Assembly: GCA_022559845.1 (NCBI GenBank)
Contig: CM040128.1
Coordinates: forward strand, 79,299,247 to 79,363,246
Source of the DNA: Amorphophallus konjac
Taxonomy: Eukaryota; Streptophyta; Magnoliopsida; Alismatales; Araceae
Length of the DNA: 64,000 bases
Reading direction: 5' to 3'
Shown: in pieces, positions 41,714 to 53,049 of the stretch
How the letters are laid out: every line of letters begins with the position of its first letter
How positions within the stretch are numbered: the stretch's first letter is position 1
Translations under genes and position numbers: made by a program
Notes under the pieces: generated by a model
Told to the model about the DNA's origin: nothing
Seen by the model: only the letters and a program-made list of their open reading frames with translations
Database searches by the model: none

Positions 41714-44524
41714 GGATAAAGTAGAGCCCAGTGAGGCTTCTCGTTTTATTACCAACATTATTGAGCGACGTGTGACCGGCCCATATAAATCATTTCGAAA
41801 GTTTCCTCAGGATATCCGCGATCGATTGTATGACGAGTTCCTGGTATACGATTTAATCTTTTAAATTACATATTTCTAAACTCCACAATTTCAATCGACT
41901 AACTTATAAAATTTGAATTCTTGACAGCAAGGATATCAGTTTGTGAGGCGAACTGACGCCGGACGAGCTCGACGTGCATGGGAGGCCACATGAACTGTAA
42001 ATTATAAGCATCATTTACATGACTGTCGAGAACGTGCCAAGGCTCTAGGTGGGGGGAGTCAGGACCGTGGCCTTTGGAAGGCACACGGCCCCGCATGGAT
42101 GAGGAGGGAGCACTGGAAGGACCTCTGTGATAGATGGGCCGAGCCTAATTGGATGGCCAAATCCACAAAAGCCAAAGCCGCACATGCGTTACATCCAGAC
42201 GTGCATCTCCATACTTCTGGATCTGTTTCCTTCGCGACCCAGAAGGAGAGATTGGTAAGTAATCATCTTAATTTTATTATAATTTATTTCTTATATGTCC
42301 ATATTTATTCTCTATAACATGTATAATAGGAAAAGAAGAGCGGTGGTACGGTCTCGTACCGTGATTTATTTGCTACAGTTCACCAAAAGAAGGGGACAGA
42401 TCAGTATGTGAGCGAGAGAGCTCGCTCCGTAGTGGTAAGATTATATACATACACATTTCTTTTCTATTTCCATTTTTAAATATGATTGATTAATATGACA
42501 TTTACAATATTTTTTATTCAATTTGCAGGAGTCATATGACAGGCATATGACTGAAAAGTATGGGGACGAGGAGACGCAGCGGCCGCAACTAGATCTTGAG
42601 GCATGGGTAGCAGCAGCCGGCCCACCGAAGAAAGGACGAGTATACGGTTTTGGGCAGAGCTTGGACACCAGCCCAATTCTAGCATCTTCTCCGGGCTCAG
42701 CTCCGTCCTACCCCGGTAGCAGTTCCTTCTCTACTCCCTCCATCGGCACTTCTATGAGCCAGATTACATCCATCATCGAACATGCGGTAGACCAAGTCGA
42801 GGAACGCATGGAGGCACGCTTTACTCGGGTGGTTGCTACCCTCCTGGCCCAGGCGGGGATTTTGTCTCAGGGAGCACCCTCGAGCACACCACAGCCCTCT
42901 CATGTGAGTATTTAATTTAATTTTTAATTTTGTAGACTTTAGAGTTATAATAGAGGAGAATATGTGATACCAATGTTGTATGCTCTATAGGCAAAGCAGG
43001 AAGCAAGTATATGAATATGTGTGCACAGCAGGATCTAGAGGGGGGGTGAATAGATCCTATAAAAAATTTAACCTTAATTTTTAAGCCTAAGATAATTTTA
43101 CACTCAGCTATCAAACCATGAGCTCAGATGATATCTGTGAGAACAATATAAATGAAAGTGACAAAAATATACTAACTAAGAGAATGCTATCTCACAGAAT
43201 CTACTCAGACCAGACAGATCTAACAGACTGCAATACAACCACTTAGCATATAGGAAAGATCTGTTCATACGCAAACCTATGAATGAAGAAAGATGATAAG
43301 GGCCAATCGCACAATGCAAATCACGACACACAGAATTTTTAGGTGATTCGATCTGCCACGCAGATCTACGTCCACCCCACACTCAAACCTGAGTGTGGCT
43401 TCCCCTTATAACAGCAATAACCGCAGACTCAGTCTGCAAATAAACGCTGACTTACAGCTTGACCTAGAAGAACACTCTCCTCTCTTCTTCTGATTAAATT
43501 AGAAGGAACCATGAGTAACACCCAGTTACCCACAACCAGAGGACCAGTCCTCTCTTCCTCTGAAGCACATAGGGAATCATTCTCTTTAACCAGTTTGATC
43601 ATTCTTCAAATGTCATAGCCATGAGCCACTTTACATCACTGAACAGCCATTTCACACTGCTATACAGCCATTTGTCTATTTTGTCCACCCATTTTCACCC
43701 TTAATCCGCAGCTAAAAAGTCTTCTTTCATTCTGTGAATTCTTCTGTCAGAAGTCGACTTGTAAGCCCTTCCGAGTCGGCTTGAGGTTCTTGATTTTCAG
43801 TTGTTTCACACCTGCTGCCTATTATTCACCTTTGCACTGCTATTTGTCACCATTGTTACCTATTATTCACCTAGTCCATCTATTTGTTACCTTTAAGGTA
43901 GTATCTGTCACCCGTAATGCACATTTGTTAGCCTTAAGGGATATTTTTCACCCTTATTCTTCAGCGGGTACAAAGTTTATCTTAAGGTGATATATCAGCT
44001 TGTTTCTTCAGCGATTGGAGGCTTCTTCTGTAGAGTTACTTCTAGGGCTGCTGTGACACTGCCATGTTTATGCTTACCTAAATTCTTCAGATATTACAGT
44101 TCTTCAAATAGACATTCTTCAAGCATACAGACATAACAGTTCAAGCATTCATAGCATTGACATTACAACTCTTCATGCCTTCATATGAAAATGTTGTTCA
44201 AGACATTAGAAAACATATGGACATTAGCCAGCACACATCAAATTCATGATATAAAAAATCATGATCATAATATGATTCATAGTGTTAGACATCATCAAAA
44301 TCACAGGACACAACAATAACATTACTACTTAGTTCAAAGAATTCAGCTTTGAGAGTGAAAGAAATCATCTTCATGTTATCTACTTTCGAATTTAGAAAAT
44401 TAAAAAGATATTTAACTAGATATATTAATAATTAAATTTATTTAAATTTATTTATTATTATTTTTTTGTGATATAGGATCCTCCTACAGCCGGTGATGGT
44501 GGAGATGCTACGAATGACGAATGA
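41714..44524 (+). pseudogene. CACTA-encoded protein, Transposase_24 (Ptta/En/Spm) type
   Basis: The exons are 41714-41843, 41928-42254, 42330-42434, 42529-42903 and 44477-44524, with GT-AG borders. The last four exons join in phase 0; the first begins one base into a codon. Motifs are FRKFPQDIRDRLYDEFL, WMRREHWKDLCDRWAEPNWM, STKAKAAHALHPDVHLHTSG, SVSFATQKERL and ARSVVESYDRHMTEKYGDEE, the usual Transposase_24 signature, then a C-terminal helix (VDQVEERMEARFTRVVATLL). It ends DATNDE then TGA at 44522. A TGA at 41991 breaks exon 2. Upstream exon pieces near 41214-41235, 41313-41370 and 41495-41625 (one TAG) probably belong to the N-terminal part cut off by B. Confidence 0.82.
42904..44476 (+). 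other. Long last intron of the CACTA gene with an unclassified insertion
   Basis: The other introns are 75-95 bp, this one 1573 bp. From about 43020 (GGATCTAGAGGGGGGGTGAA) to about 44400 the composition differs from the flanks and looks like a plant LTR: GATTCGATCTGCC, a direct CACTCAAACCTGAGTGTGG hairpin, and CT-rich parts. No gag or pol is present and the exact ends are not clear. A solo LTR is my best guess. Confidence 0.45.
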
Positions 44525-44789
44525 GGATGATCCAGCGGATATTTCTTGATTTTTTTAATGATATTGTGAAAAAATGATACATTTCAATTAATGTAACTAT
44601 AACTTTTTTTATTCAAAGATTTATGTATTGTGGATGTTCTTTATTGTAATTTACAATAGGACTTTATCCTATTGTGTGTTGTATATGTTGTTTATTGTGT
44701 GTTTTATGTTGAGTTGTGTCGATTGTGGTGTATAATTGTAGCTTTAAACAGGTTTTTAAAATTTCAAAATATATAAAAACATGTGGAGA

Positions 44790-45610
44790 AAGTTTTTGAC
44801 GGAATTTCGACCAACTAACAATTCGTCGGAACCAATTTCACGCACTTATTTCCTGACGTATTTATTTTCCAGCGCAAATCGGTTGAAAGGTTCAGACATA
44901 TTTTCGACCAACTAAATGTTCGTCGGATCTAATTTGAGCTACATGAGTTCCAACGTATTAATTATCCGTCTCAAATACGTCAAACATTAACGACGTATTT
45001 TTGACCAAAGGTAGGTTAGCCGGAACTAATTTGATCCACATTAGTTTCGACGTATTAATTATCCATCTCAAATACGTCCAAATTTAACGACGTATTTTTG
45101 ACACAATAACAGTTCGTCGGAACTAATTTGACCCACAGGTTTCCAACGTATTACTTATCTGATTGAAATACGTCAAAAATTAATGACGTATTTCTGACCA
45201 AAATAACTTTCGTCGGATTTAATTTAACCCATTGGTTTGCGACGACATAATGTTTCTGTCGCAAATACGTCGGTAATTTTTGGCTCATTGGAAATATTAT
45301 GGCCCATTGTTTTCCGACAGAACAAGTGTTAGTCAGAAATACGTCAAAAACTTTAGATGTATTTTCAACTAAATTATGTTCCGTGGTAATGATTAATTAA
45401 TTTTTGTATTATTAATTACTGACATAAATAGCCACCACAACTTCTACGATATAGTTTCGTTGGTAATTTTGGACGAATTGGCGACGCTATTGTAATACGT
45501 CGAAAATTTGTGACGTAAGATTTTCGGCGTCCATATTCCGTCGTAAATACGTCAAAAATACGTCAAAAATTTACTTTGCGACGTATTTTCGGCGTATTTG
45601 CAATGACAAA
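44790..45610 (+). repeat. Subterminal repeats of the CACTA element
   Basis: Eight to nine imperfect units of about 85-110 bp are built from GACGTATTTTTGAC, TTCGTCGGAACTAATTTG and ATCTCAAATACGTC. ACGTATTT and AAATACGT give inverted repeats. Such repeats next to the ends are the binding sites of the TnpA-type protein in known CACTA elements. Confidence 0.8.
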
Positions 45611-45625
45611 TAGATGTCAAAATTT

Positions 45626-45643
45626 TCCATTTTTCTTATAGTG
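45626..45643 (+). repeat. Right terminal inverted repeat of the CACTA element
   Basis: The sequence CCATTTTTCTTATAGTG ends at 45643. Only this end is in the window. Confidence 0.75.
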
Positions 45644-46337
45644 CTAATTGTAAAGCTTGCATATGTGACTGATATGATTGAATCCGTATAGATATGTATT
45701 GGACTATTTTGCAAGCTGACTGTAATATTGAATTGTTTGGCAGTTAAATGGAATGACTAAGAGTATTAATTTGTTGATTTGATTAATGTGTTCTGTTTCA
45801 TTAATTACATCCATTGAATTTATGTTATATGATTAGAACTTGCTAGAATTGTGATAATTTATTAAATTATTAAATATTTTACAGAAGTTATTATATAGTA
45901 AGCATGCGATTAGTCTTAATGCCCACTGAGTCTTAGGACTCAACGTGTGTTACTTTACCATTTTTCAAGAAATCAATATAAGTATCTAGGTTGGACTCTA
46001 ACAAGGATAAGTTAGAAGGTGATCCCAGGAGCATTTGGTTGCATATCGAGCAGTGTAGGATGAAATCACTGTGTAATGATGTGTTTGTATAAATTAGAAC
46101 TTTTGAGTTAGTTCTTACCTATAGCAGCATAAATGTTATTATGAACAGAAGAATGTATAGTGCTGTATATGATGAGACTAGTGAAATTTTGTGGATGTTT
46201 AAATTAAATGATTGTGTTCTATTAGATTTATATATGGTTTGGGCTTTAGTGCCTTATGGATTTTCTGATTCACAGTGTTTGTGTTTGATGTGACGTATCT
46301 CGACTAGATAATAGTTATTAGGAAAGGAGGTGTTACA
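45644..46337 (+). repeat. Element C, first (5') LTR, right part
   Basis: This stretch matches 49614-50050, the second LTR. It ends GGAGGTGTTACA at 46337 directly before the primer site. Everything left of 45644 in this LTR (about 1.75 kb by comparison with the second copy) lies on the other side of the CACTA insertion, outside the window. Confidence 0.78.
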
Positions 46338-46342
46338 GATTA

Positions 46343-46354
46343 TGGTATCATAAC
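46343..46354 (+). promoter_or_regulatory. Primer-binding site of element C
   Basis: TGGTATCATAAC is a two-base variant of the initiator-Met primer complement TGGTATCAGAGC, five bases inside the LTR. Confidence 0.7.
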
Positions 46355-46490
46355 ATGGCTGTGAGATTTGAGTATTATCTGCAACCAAATGATTTGTATA
46401 TAATACCATAAGACTTTAGGAATTATTTAGAATTTGGAATTTAGCTTTAGAAGTTGTGCTAATTGAGATTAGTTCTTCCTTGTAGGAGAT

Positions 46491-47300
46491 GACAAGGAGC
46501 GATAAAGTTGTAATGAGCCCTTCTCATGTAGAGATGGCACCTTCGAATGAAGAGTCAGCTGATGTGGTCATGGAAACAGTATAGGGAGGACAAGGTGTTG
46601 TGCCCACCCAAGGTATATCGCCAACATATTTAGGAGAATTTACATAGACCTTTTAGGGGCTAGTACAGACTATGCAGTTGCAATCCCAAACCCAAGCAGT
46701 TATGCAAGTCCAATTAGAGGCTAATATGCAAGATCGTCAGGATAGGTTGTCAGGAGCCACATTAATGGAGAAGTTCAGGAATACGGATCCTCCTCCTTTT
46801 AAGAGGGGGAGTCAATCGGAAATTGTGGAAAGTTTGATAGGAGAAGCAGTTGAGAAGATTTTTAAAATTATTAGATGTGCAGAAGAGGATAAAGTGGTAT
46901 TGGCCACATTCATGTTGAAAATCCATGTAGATGAGTGGTGGAGATCAACATTCATGACTGCATTTAAAGGTAGAGATACAGATATCACATTGGTGAATTT
47001 TTATAGGCATTCCAAGCGAAGTTCTTACCACAACATGTGAAGAACAAGAAGGAAAGAGAAAATTTGAACATGACCCAGGGAGAATTATCATTCGTAGAGT
47101 ACGAGGCTAAATTTACTGAGTTGGAAAAATATGCCCCTCACATTTGTGTGGATGAATCACGAAGAGTGAAGAAATTTGTTAGAGGATTATGAAAGAATAT
47201 TAGAAGTAAGGTTGTCATTCTTGATCATCAAACCATGACAGCAGCTTTGAAGATAACATTTATTGTAGAAACTGACGGTGAATAATTCTTAAAAGAGAAG
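46491..47300 (+). pseudogene. gag: Element C gag
   Basis: The core reads GEAVEKIFKIIRCAEEDKVV, LATFMLKIHVDEWWRS and, after a shift near 47015, LSFVEYEAKFTELEKYAPHI and VDESRRVKKFVRGL. This is the Del/Tekay-like chromovirus gag. Stops (for example TAG near 46582 and TGA near 47190) and the frame change show decay. No protease, RT or integrase follows before the polypurine tract. Confidence 0.8.
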
Positions 47301-47848
47301 AAGGCAGGCGAAACAAAAAGGAAAAATCCTCATTCAATTATGAGAAAGGATAAAGAAAAAAGAATGGCAGTCCTGGAGTAGTTCGACCAGTAAAAAAAGG
47401 AGTACCAAATTGTCACCATTGTGGTAAATCACACAAAGAAGAGTGTTAGTTACTGGAAGATTTTGGTATGTGGTCAGGAAGTTGTAAGGGATTGTCCAAA
47501 TCGATATAAGCAGTAGCAACAATGGCCTCAACAAAGGTAGAAGGTCTAGGCTCGAGTATATACACTGACGGGAGAAGATACCCAAGATAATAGTGCTTGA
47601 AGAGAGAACCTTTGTCATAGTGACATTTTGAGTGTATATGTATAGACTATGAATGGAATATGTATATTTTAAATGATGTTCATAATGTAGATATGTATGT
47701 TTGTTAAATATCATGGAATATAAGTATGACAAATGCTAATACTTTCAGAAATTTGGTTAAAGTTATTAGAAAGTCTATTAATGTATTAATTGATTAAGAT
47801 GTTTTTCGATATGAAATGATGATTAAATTTCAATGACGAAAATTTTTT
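47301..47848 (+). other. Remains of the internal region of element C
   Basis: A decayed knuckle region may be present near 47410 (NCHHCGKSHKEEC). After that I see no recognisable coding sequence. Pol has been deleted. Confidence 0.55.
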
Positions 47849-47864
47849 AAGAGAGAGAGAGGAG
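47849..47864 (+). promoter_or_regulatory. Polypurine tract of element C
   Basis: AAGAGAGAGAGAGGAG lies directly before TGTAATACC, the start of the second LTR. Confidence 0.8.
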
Positions 47865-50055
47865 TGTAATACCTTAGGAATTTTGAGAATTCAGAAAATA
47901 TATTTTGGAATATTGATGATATGGATCCGAGTACGAGGATATTAAGTTTTTTTCCTAGCAAAGTAATTCATTTGGTTTAATTAAGAAATTAGATAATGCT
48001 CTTAAAAATATAGACAAAGTTCAGAAGAAGACTTAGATGATTTAAAGTTAGACGGAATGAATCAAAATAAAATAAAAGATAGACGATAAAATTTGGATGA
48101 TATATATAGTTAGACGATACAATTGGACAATAGAAGTTACTTAATAGAGAGGTAGAGAATAGAAATAGACAATATAAGAACTAGGCGAAGCATATTTAAA
48201 CAATGAAAGTTAGACGATGAACATTAAGCGACATGAGACTTATACGATGAAGAAATGGGTGATGTTTTTAGAGATATACACAATGAATAATAAGTAATAT
48301 ATGTTTCCAGATGAGGACAGGTGGATGGCAGGTATTTCTAGATGAGGACAAGTGGACTACACATGGTCATTGGTGATTGGTTATTGTAGAAAATAAATAA
48401 ATAAATAAATAGATGAGTGTGAACTTTATACATGCTTTTAGGAGGGGTCACATGGACCAAAGAAAAGTATATAAATAAGACACATGAGTTTAATGGTCAT
48501 GATGGAGTTAGGAGTCTGTCCAAATTACAGAACTACCCTTACTAAGTCAATCATATGTAGAAATATCAATATCCTATTTTTCTTAGGCAGTGGTGACTGA
48601 GAAAAAGGTTAAGTTAATTAAGAAAAAAATGAAATTATGAACTATATTTGAGGATTTGATATGAATTAACTTTCATCGCGGTTCATTTATGATTATATAT
48701 ATAAGAAGTAGATATTATTTCGTAACTATTTGCTAGAAAGAATATGAGTACACGAGAGTTGGAGTAGAAGAGAAAGAGTGGGAGAGCAGAAGAAGAAGAA
48801 GAGAAGAAGAAGGTACAAATTTTTATTGTTAGTAATAATTAAGAGTATCAGATGTATTAGAAGATTTTGATCATAAGAAAGTATTCTTCTTGTATTTAGG
48901 AATAGGAAGGACATCTCTACTACATGAGGATTGTCATTAGGGATAGCAAGAGCTTTAAAGAAGTGCGAAGGAATCTTTGGGAACCCCGTCGTAAAGGTAG
49001 GCACATGATGAACTAAGTGTATGTTATTCTTTATGTATATTATTATTTTAATACTTTTTGATACTCAGAAAATGATTACAATGAATATTAATTACAAATA
49101 TTAAAGAGATCATGCATGGTTAGGATTCCATAAATTACTTATTAAACTATTAGATAAATGATTTGAATATTTATAATTGTTTATCCGATTGGTCATCAAC
49201 CTTAGTTGATGTATCCCTAATCTGCTTATTCAATTCAATTAAGGATTGTTTAGATAAGTGTGGATAAGTAAGTTTCTATAAAATTAAGTACACAGATAGT
49301 GTCATCTTAAGGGGAACTGTTGACAATCTATAGCAAGTGTCCTCTATGTATTAGCCCAATGTTCAACGATAAATGGAATGCACTGATGGAAGCCAATCTT
49401 CTTGATCTTGCGCAATTGATCAAGACCGATTGGCCCCCAGTGTGTAGGTCATTTGTCTATACGCCTATCATATGGCACCCCAGTACTAACCGACCCCTTA
49501 TATTGTAGTTTGCATGCATGTCCGACTACTATAATATTGTTGCATATAATTAAGATTGACTAAACTATAATTGGCCTTAATATGTGAAAGGCACATATGA
49601 ATATGACCGTGAGACTAATTGTAAAGCTTGCATATGTGACTGATATGATTGAATCTGTATGGATTTACACTGGACTATTTTAAAAGTCGACTATAATATT
49701 GAATTGTTTGATAATTAAATAGAATGACTAGGAATATTAATTTATTGATATGATTGATATTTGTTTTGTTTTAATAATTGCATCCATTGAATTTATGCTA
49801 TATGATTAGAAATTACAAGAATTGTGATAATTTATTAAATTATTCAGTCTTTTGTAAAAGTTATTATATAGTAAGCATGTAATTAGTTTTAATGTCTACT
49901 GAGTCTTATAACTAACGTGTGTTGCTTAACAATTTTTTAAGAAATCAATAAGTATCTAAGTTGGACTCTGACGAGGATAAGTTAGAGGGTGATCCCAGGA
50001 GCATTTGGAAATCGTTGCATATAAAGCAAGGTAGAATGAGATCCTTATGTACTAG
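47865..50055 (+). repeat. Element C, second (3') LTR, end truncated
   Basis: It begins TGTAATACCTTAGGAATTTT. It matches the first LTR from 49614 on, and the match stops near 50050, about 265 bp short of the expected end. There it joins element D. The middle (48300-49300) is AT-rich with no gene. Confidence 0.7.
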
Positions 50056-50146
50056 AATAAGTCTTAGTTTCAGAATAGTTATGGTTATAGAAAATAAGAT
50101 GATTAACTTCTACATTATTTTTGTAGCTAATTAATTTACTACCAGA

Positions 50147-51115
50147 ATGATGGCCGAGCATGAACAGTGGAGAGAGGTGCAAAGGACGGTTCAACGGTTG
50201 ACCCAAGCCCTACAACAAGTAGCTCAAGGAGGAATTCATCATGGAGCTGGAGATCTTCATAGGGATTTTAGAGGCATGAATCTCCCAATATTCAATGGTT
50301 CACTTGACCCAAATGAAACTAAACATTAGGTCAAGGAGATAAAGAGGACTTTTAGGGTTATGCAGTACTCGGAGCAGGAGAAGACTTTGCTGGCCACGTT
50401 CAAGTTAGAGAAAGATGCTAGGGCTTAATGGGAGGCCACAGAAATTATCTTGCGTAATGATCAGAGTTTTGGGGCTGAGTTTTTGAAATATTTTAATAAT
50501 AAATACTGGTTAGAAAGAGTTCAGGAGAAAAAGATAGGCTAAGTTTGCCTCACTTAAGCAGAGGAATCCGACCATAGCTGAGTACGAGTCTTTATTCTCT
50601 AGGCTGGCCTGGTATGCCCCTCATCAAATTAGTACTGGTAGAATGAAGGCTAAGAGATTCCTGAATGGGTTGAAGCCTCACTATATAACTCAGTTCCTGA
50701 CATGGTTAGGAAGGCCCAACTTCTTGAGGATGTTACTGACTTAGCTGACAGGATAAAGGGGAGAGCAATAGTGTCGAGTAAGAGGTTTGTAAAGAAGGAG
50801 CAGACGGTTAGCTCTGGGAGCTTTAAGTCAGTAAATGGGAAGTGGAGGCCTAATGAAGGAAGTGAATTGTCGAGGAACAAGAAGATCAAGGAAGGCGGCC
50901 GACTGATTACATATGTCACATCTTCCAAGGAGGAATGCAAGCATTGTGGCAAGGCTGATCACATATTTGAAGAACGTTGGAGGAGGCTGGGAGCATGTTT
51001 GCGTAGTGGAAGTAATGACCACAAGATTCTTGACTGCCCTCTTATGATGGATCAAGTCCCACGGGACAAGCTTAAGGTGTTCCAAGGGGTCAAGGGAGGT
51101 TGCATTCATCGATAG
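50147..51115 (+). pseudogene. gag: Element D gag relic
   Basis: The frame starts MMAEHEQWREVQRTVQRLTQ and shows FRGMNLPIFNGSLDPNETKH, EIKRTFRVMQYSEQEKTLLA, IAEYESLFSRLAWYAPHQI and KAKRFLNGLKPHYI, followed by a zinc-knuckle-like EECKHCGKADHIFEERW and a second Cys cluster near 51035. Stops occur at 50327, 50426 and 50540. The gypsy gag type differs from both C and E2. Its left end abuts the truncated LTR of C. Confidence 0.75.
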
Positions 51116-51139
51116 AAACTGAGTCTATTGAAGAAGGAG

Positions 51140-51587
51140 GAGTGATGGAAGGTACCCTTATTGTCAACTCTAGACCTACTTTTGTTCTGTTTGGCACTGG
51201 AGCCACATATTCTTTTATATCTTAGTTTTCTCTGCCACCTTACCTTTAGAATCAGTTCTCTTAGAGTCAGAGCTTACCATCACCACACCTATAGGGGTTG
51301 GAACCGAAGTTAGATACTTTTACCCTTCTAGTGAAGTGTTGGTTAGTGGTCGTAATCTCCTTGCAGATTTAGTGTGTATGGGTATGGAGGTGTATGACGT
51401 AATTTTGGGAGCTGATTGGTTAGCCAAACATGGTGCTATTGTGGATTGGAGTTTGGGGTTAGTAACCTTTAGTAAGCCCGAACACCCTAGATTTTCTTTC
51501 TCTAGGGTTAGACATTCTAGTCACCCATTTCTCACCAAAGTGAGCATCCATGTGTGTGAACCGTATTTAACGGTAAAAGTTTACTGA
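51140..51587 (+). pseudogene. Element D protease relic
   Basis: GTLIVNSRPTFVLFGTGATY carries an active-site position where the first Asp of D-T-G has become Gly (F-G-T-G). After a frame change, LADLVCMGMEVYDVILGADW and LAKHGAIVDWSLGLVTFSKP give the flap and C-terminal half. It stops at 51585, before any RT. Confidence 0.75.
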
Positions 51588-51604
51588 AAGTTGCTTTCTA
51601 TGAA

Positions 51605-51800
51605 GGCCAAGAGGGTCTCTTCCTTATTTGAATTAATCCACTTAGATATCGTGGACCTGTGAAGGCATGTCATGGCATCTCTTATTTCATCACTTTCGTG
51701 GGTGATTATTCGCGTCATACTTCAGTCCATCTTCTCTCCCATCACTTGAAGTCTTTAGATTATTTTAAACACTTTCTGGTTGGGGTTGAAAATAATGATG
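51605..51800 (+). pseudogene. Copia-type integrase fragment
   Basis: Across two frames one can read LFELIHLDI, then VKACHGISYFITFVGDYSRH and LKSLDYFKHFLVGVEN. These match the start of a Ty1/Copia integrase core (LIHSDxxGP, YFLTFxDDxSR, KFKxFxxxxEN). About 65 residues remain and nothing else of that element is nearby. Confidence 0.65.
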
Positions 51801-52400
51801 TTTTAAAATCCAAACAAGGCTGGCCGATCTGATTGGTTGACCTACAACCCAGTCCCAAAACTGGGTAACATCCTATTTAGGCCAACACTTGAAACCTGGT
51901 AAAACACGGTTTACTCAGGCGGGTTTTATATTACCCACTCGACCCGGTAAAACCCATTTGACCTGGCTGGGTCTAGACCTATTTCATATATTCACTATTT
52001 TTATTATAATTATAGATTTTTATTTAGCATGCAAAAAACATAGAAGGTGAGGAGTCATCATTGAAATTCTATCCCTTATCATTTAATAGTATTAACACCA
52101 ATTTTTAGAACTTGAAAAAGGTTGTAATCTAGCTTTTAACGGTTTTATTCTCTATGTGTATAAAAAGAAAACCTAAGAGACTAACTCTTGCCCTCCCATG
52201 GGGCCATAATAACATGCAGGCCATAAAATCACTAGTGTGTGTATTACGAATTATTGATTCTTATCATCGGCCATCAGTGGGCTACTTGTACAAATTTTTG
52301 CACAAGGCAAATGAATCTATCAAGAATTTTTTTAGCAAGAAGTATATATGAGACACATTTTATTTATTTATTTATTTATTATTTTATTATTTTATTTTGG
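51801..52400 (+). other. No gene seen; short unit with GACCCGGTAAAACCC words
   Basis: 51820-51965 repeats words such as AAACTGGGTAACA, ACTCGACCCGGTAAAACCC and CTGGCTGGGTC. It may be a fragment of a MITE or an untranslated region. 52350-52400 is an ATTT/ATTA-rich low-complexity tract. Confidence 0.4.
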
Positions 52401-53049
52401 TGCGCAGGTGTGTCAGTCACGAGGTGACGAATTATTTCGACTCCGGAAACCGAGAGACTCGAAGTCGCTGATATGTGCGCGCCGTCTGACTGACCAGTCG
52501 ATAGTGGATATCGAGTCGGGACTCAAACCCGTCGTGCCGTAGAGGCTACGGCGTTAATTACATCTCCCTGATGGGAGAAAACCTTTGATTAATCACCAGG
52601 AGAAAGACGCATGCATGGAAATGCAAGATGTTTTTTATTATTTGTGACGAGGAATGAAAATTTTATATAATGAGACCCCGTTGATTCGGCGAGGAAGAAA
52701 CCTTGCGCCGCTCATAATTATTTCATTATGATCACTATCATTATTCTTTTATTATCAATTAGTATTATTATTTACTTATTTTTTAATTCTTAGTTGTTTT
52801 GATCTTATTGTGTTTTGTTATTTAGATTTTAACATAATTTTTTATTGTTTTGATTTTTATTATATTTTTTATTTTTATGATTTTGTTACATTATTTTTTA
52901 TTTTTTGATTTTGATTTTTATTATATTATTTATTTTGATATGATTTTTTATTTTTCTGCTTTGGTTTTGTTATATTATTCTTTTTATTGTTTTGACTTTC
53001 TTACATTTTTTGTTTTGATCTGATTATGTTCTTCTTGTTTTTATTATGA

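Larger units (their letters stand above)
41214..45643 (+). mobile_element. CACTA (En/Spm) transposon, 3' part
   Basis: Right terminus TTTTTCTTATAGTG ends at 45643, the complement of CACTATAAGAAAAA, a typical CACTA end. The next bases are CTA, and the uninterrupted site (GAGACTAATTG) is seen at 49612 in the second LTR of element C, which supports a 3-bp CTA duplication. It holds transposase exons, a 3' flank and subterminal repeats. The left part was separated by insertion of B and lies outside the window. Confidence 0.82.

Noticed and set aside
44790..45610. Repeats before 45643 as part of a gypsy LTR
   Set aside because: The terminal TTTTTCTTATAGTG, the 3-bp CTA junction and the upstream Transposase_24 exons fit a CACTA end much better.
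50140..51590. Element D as the continuation of element C
   Set aside because: Its gag differs from C gag, and the LTR of C stops short near 50050, so D is a separate relic joined by deletion.
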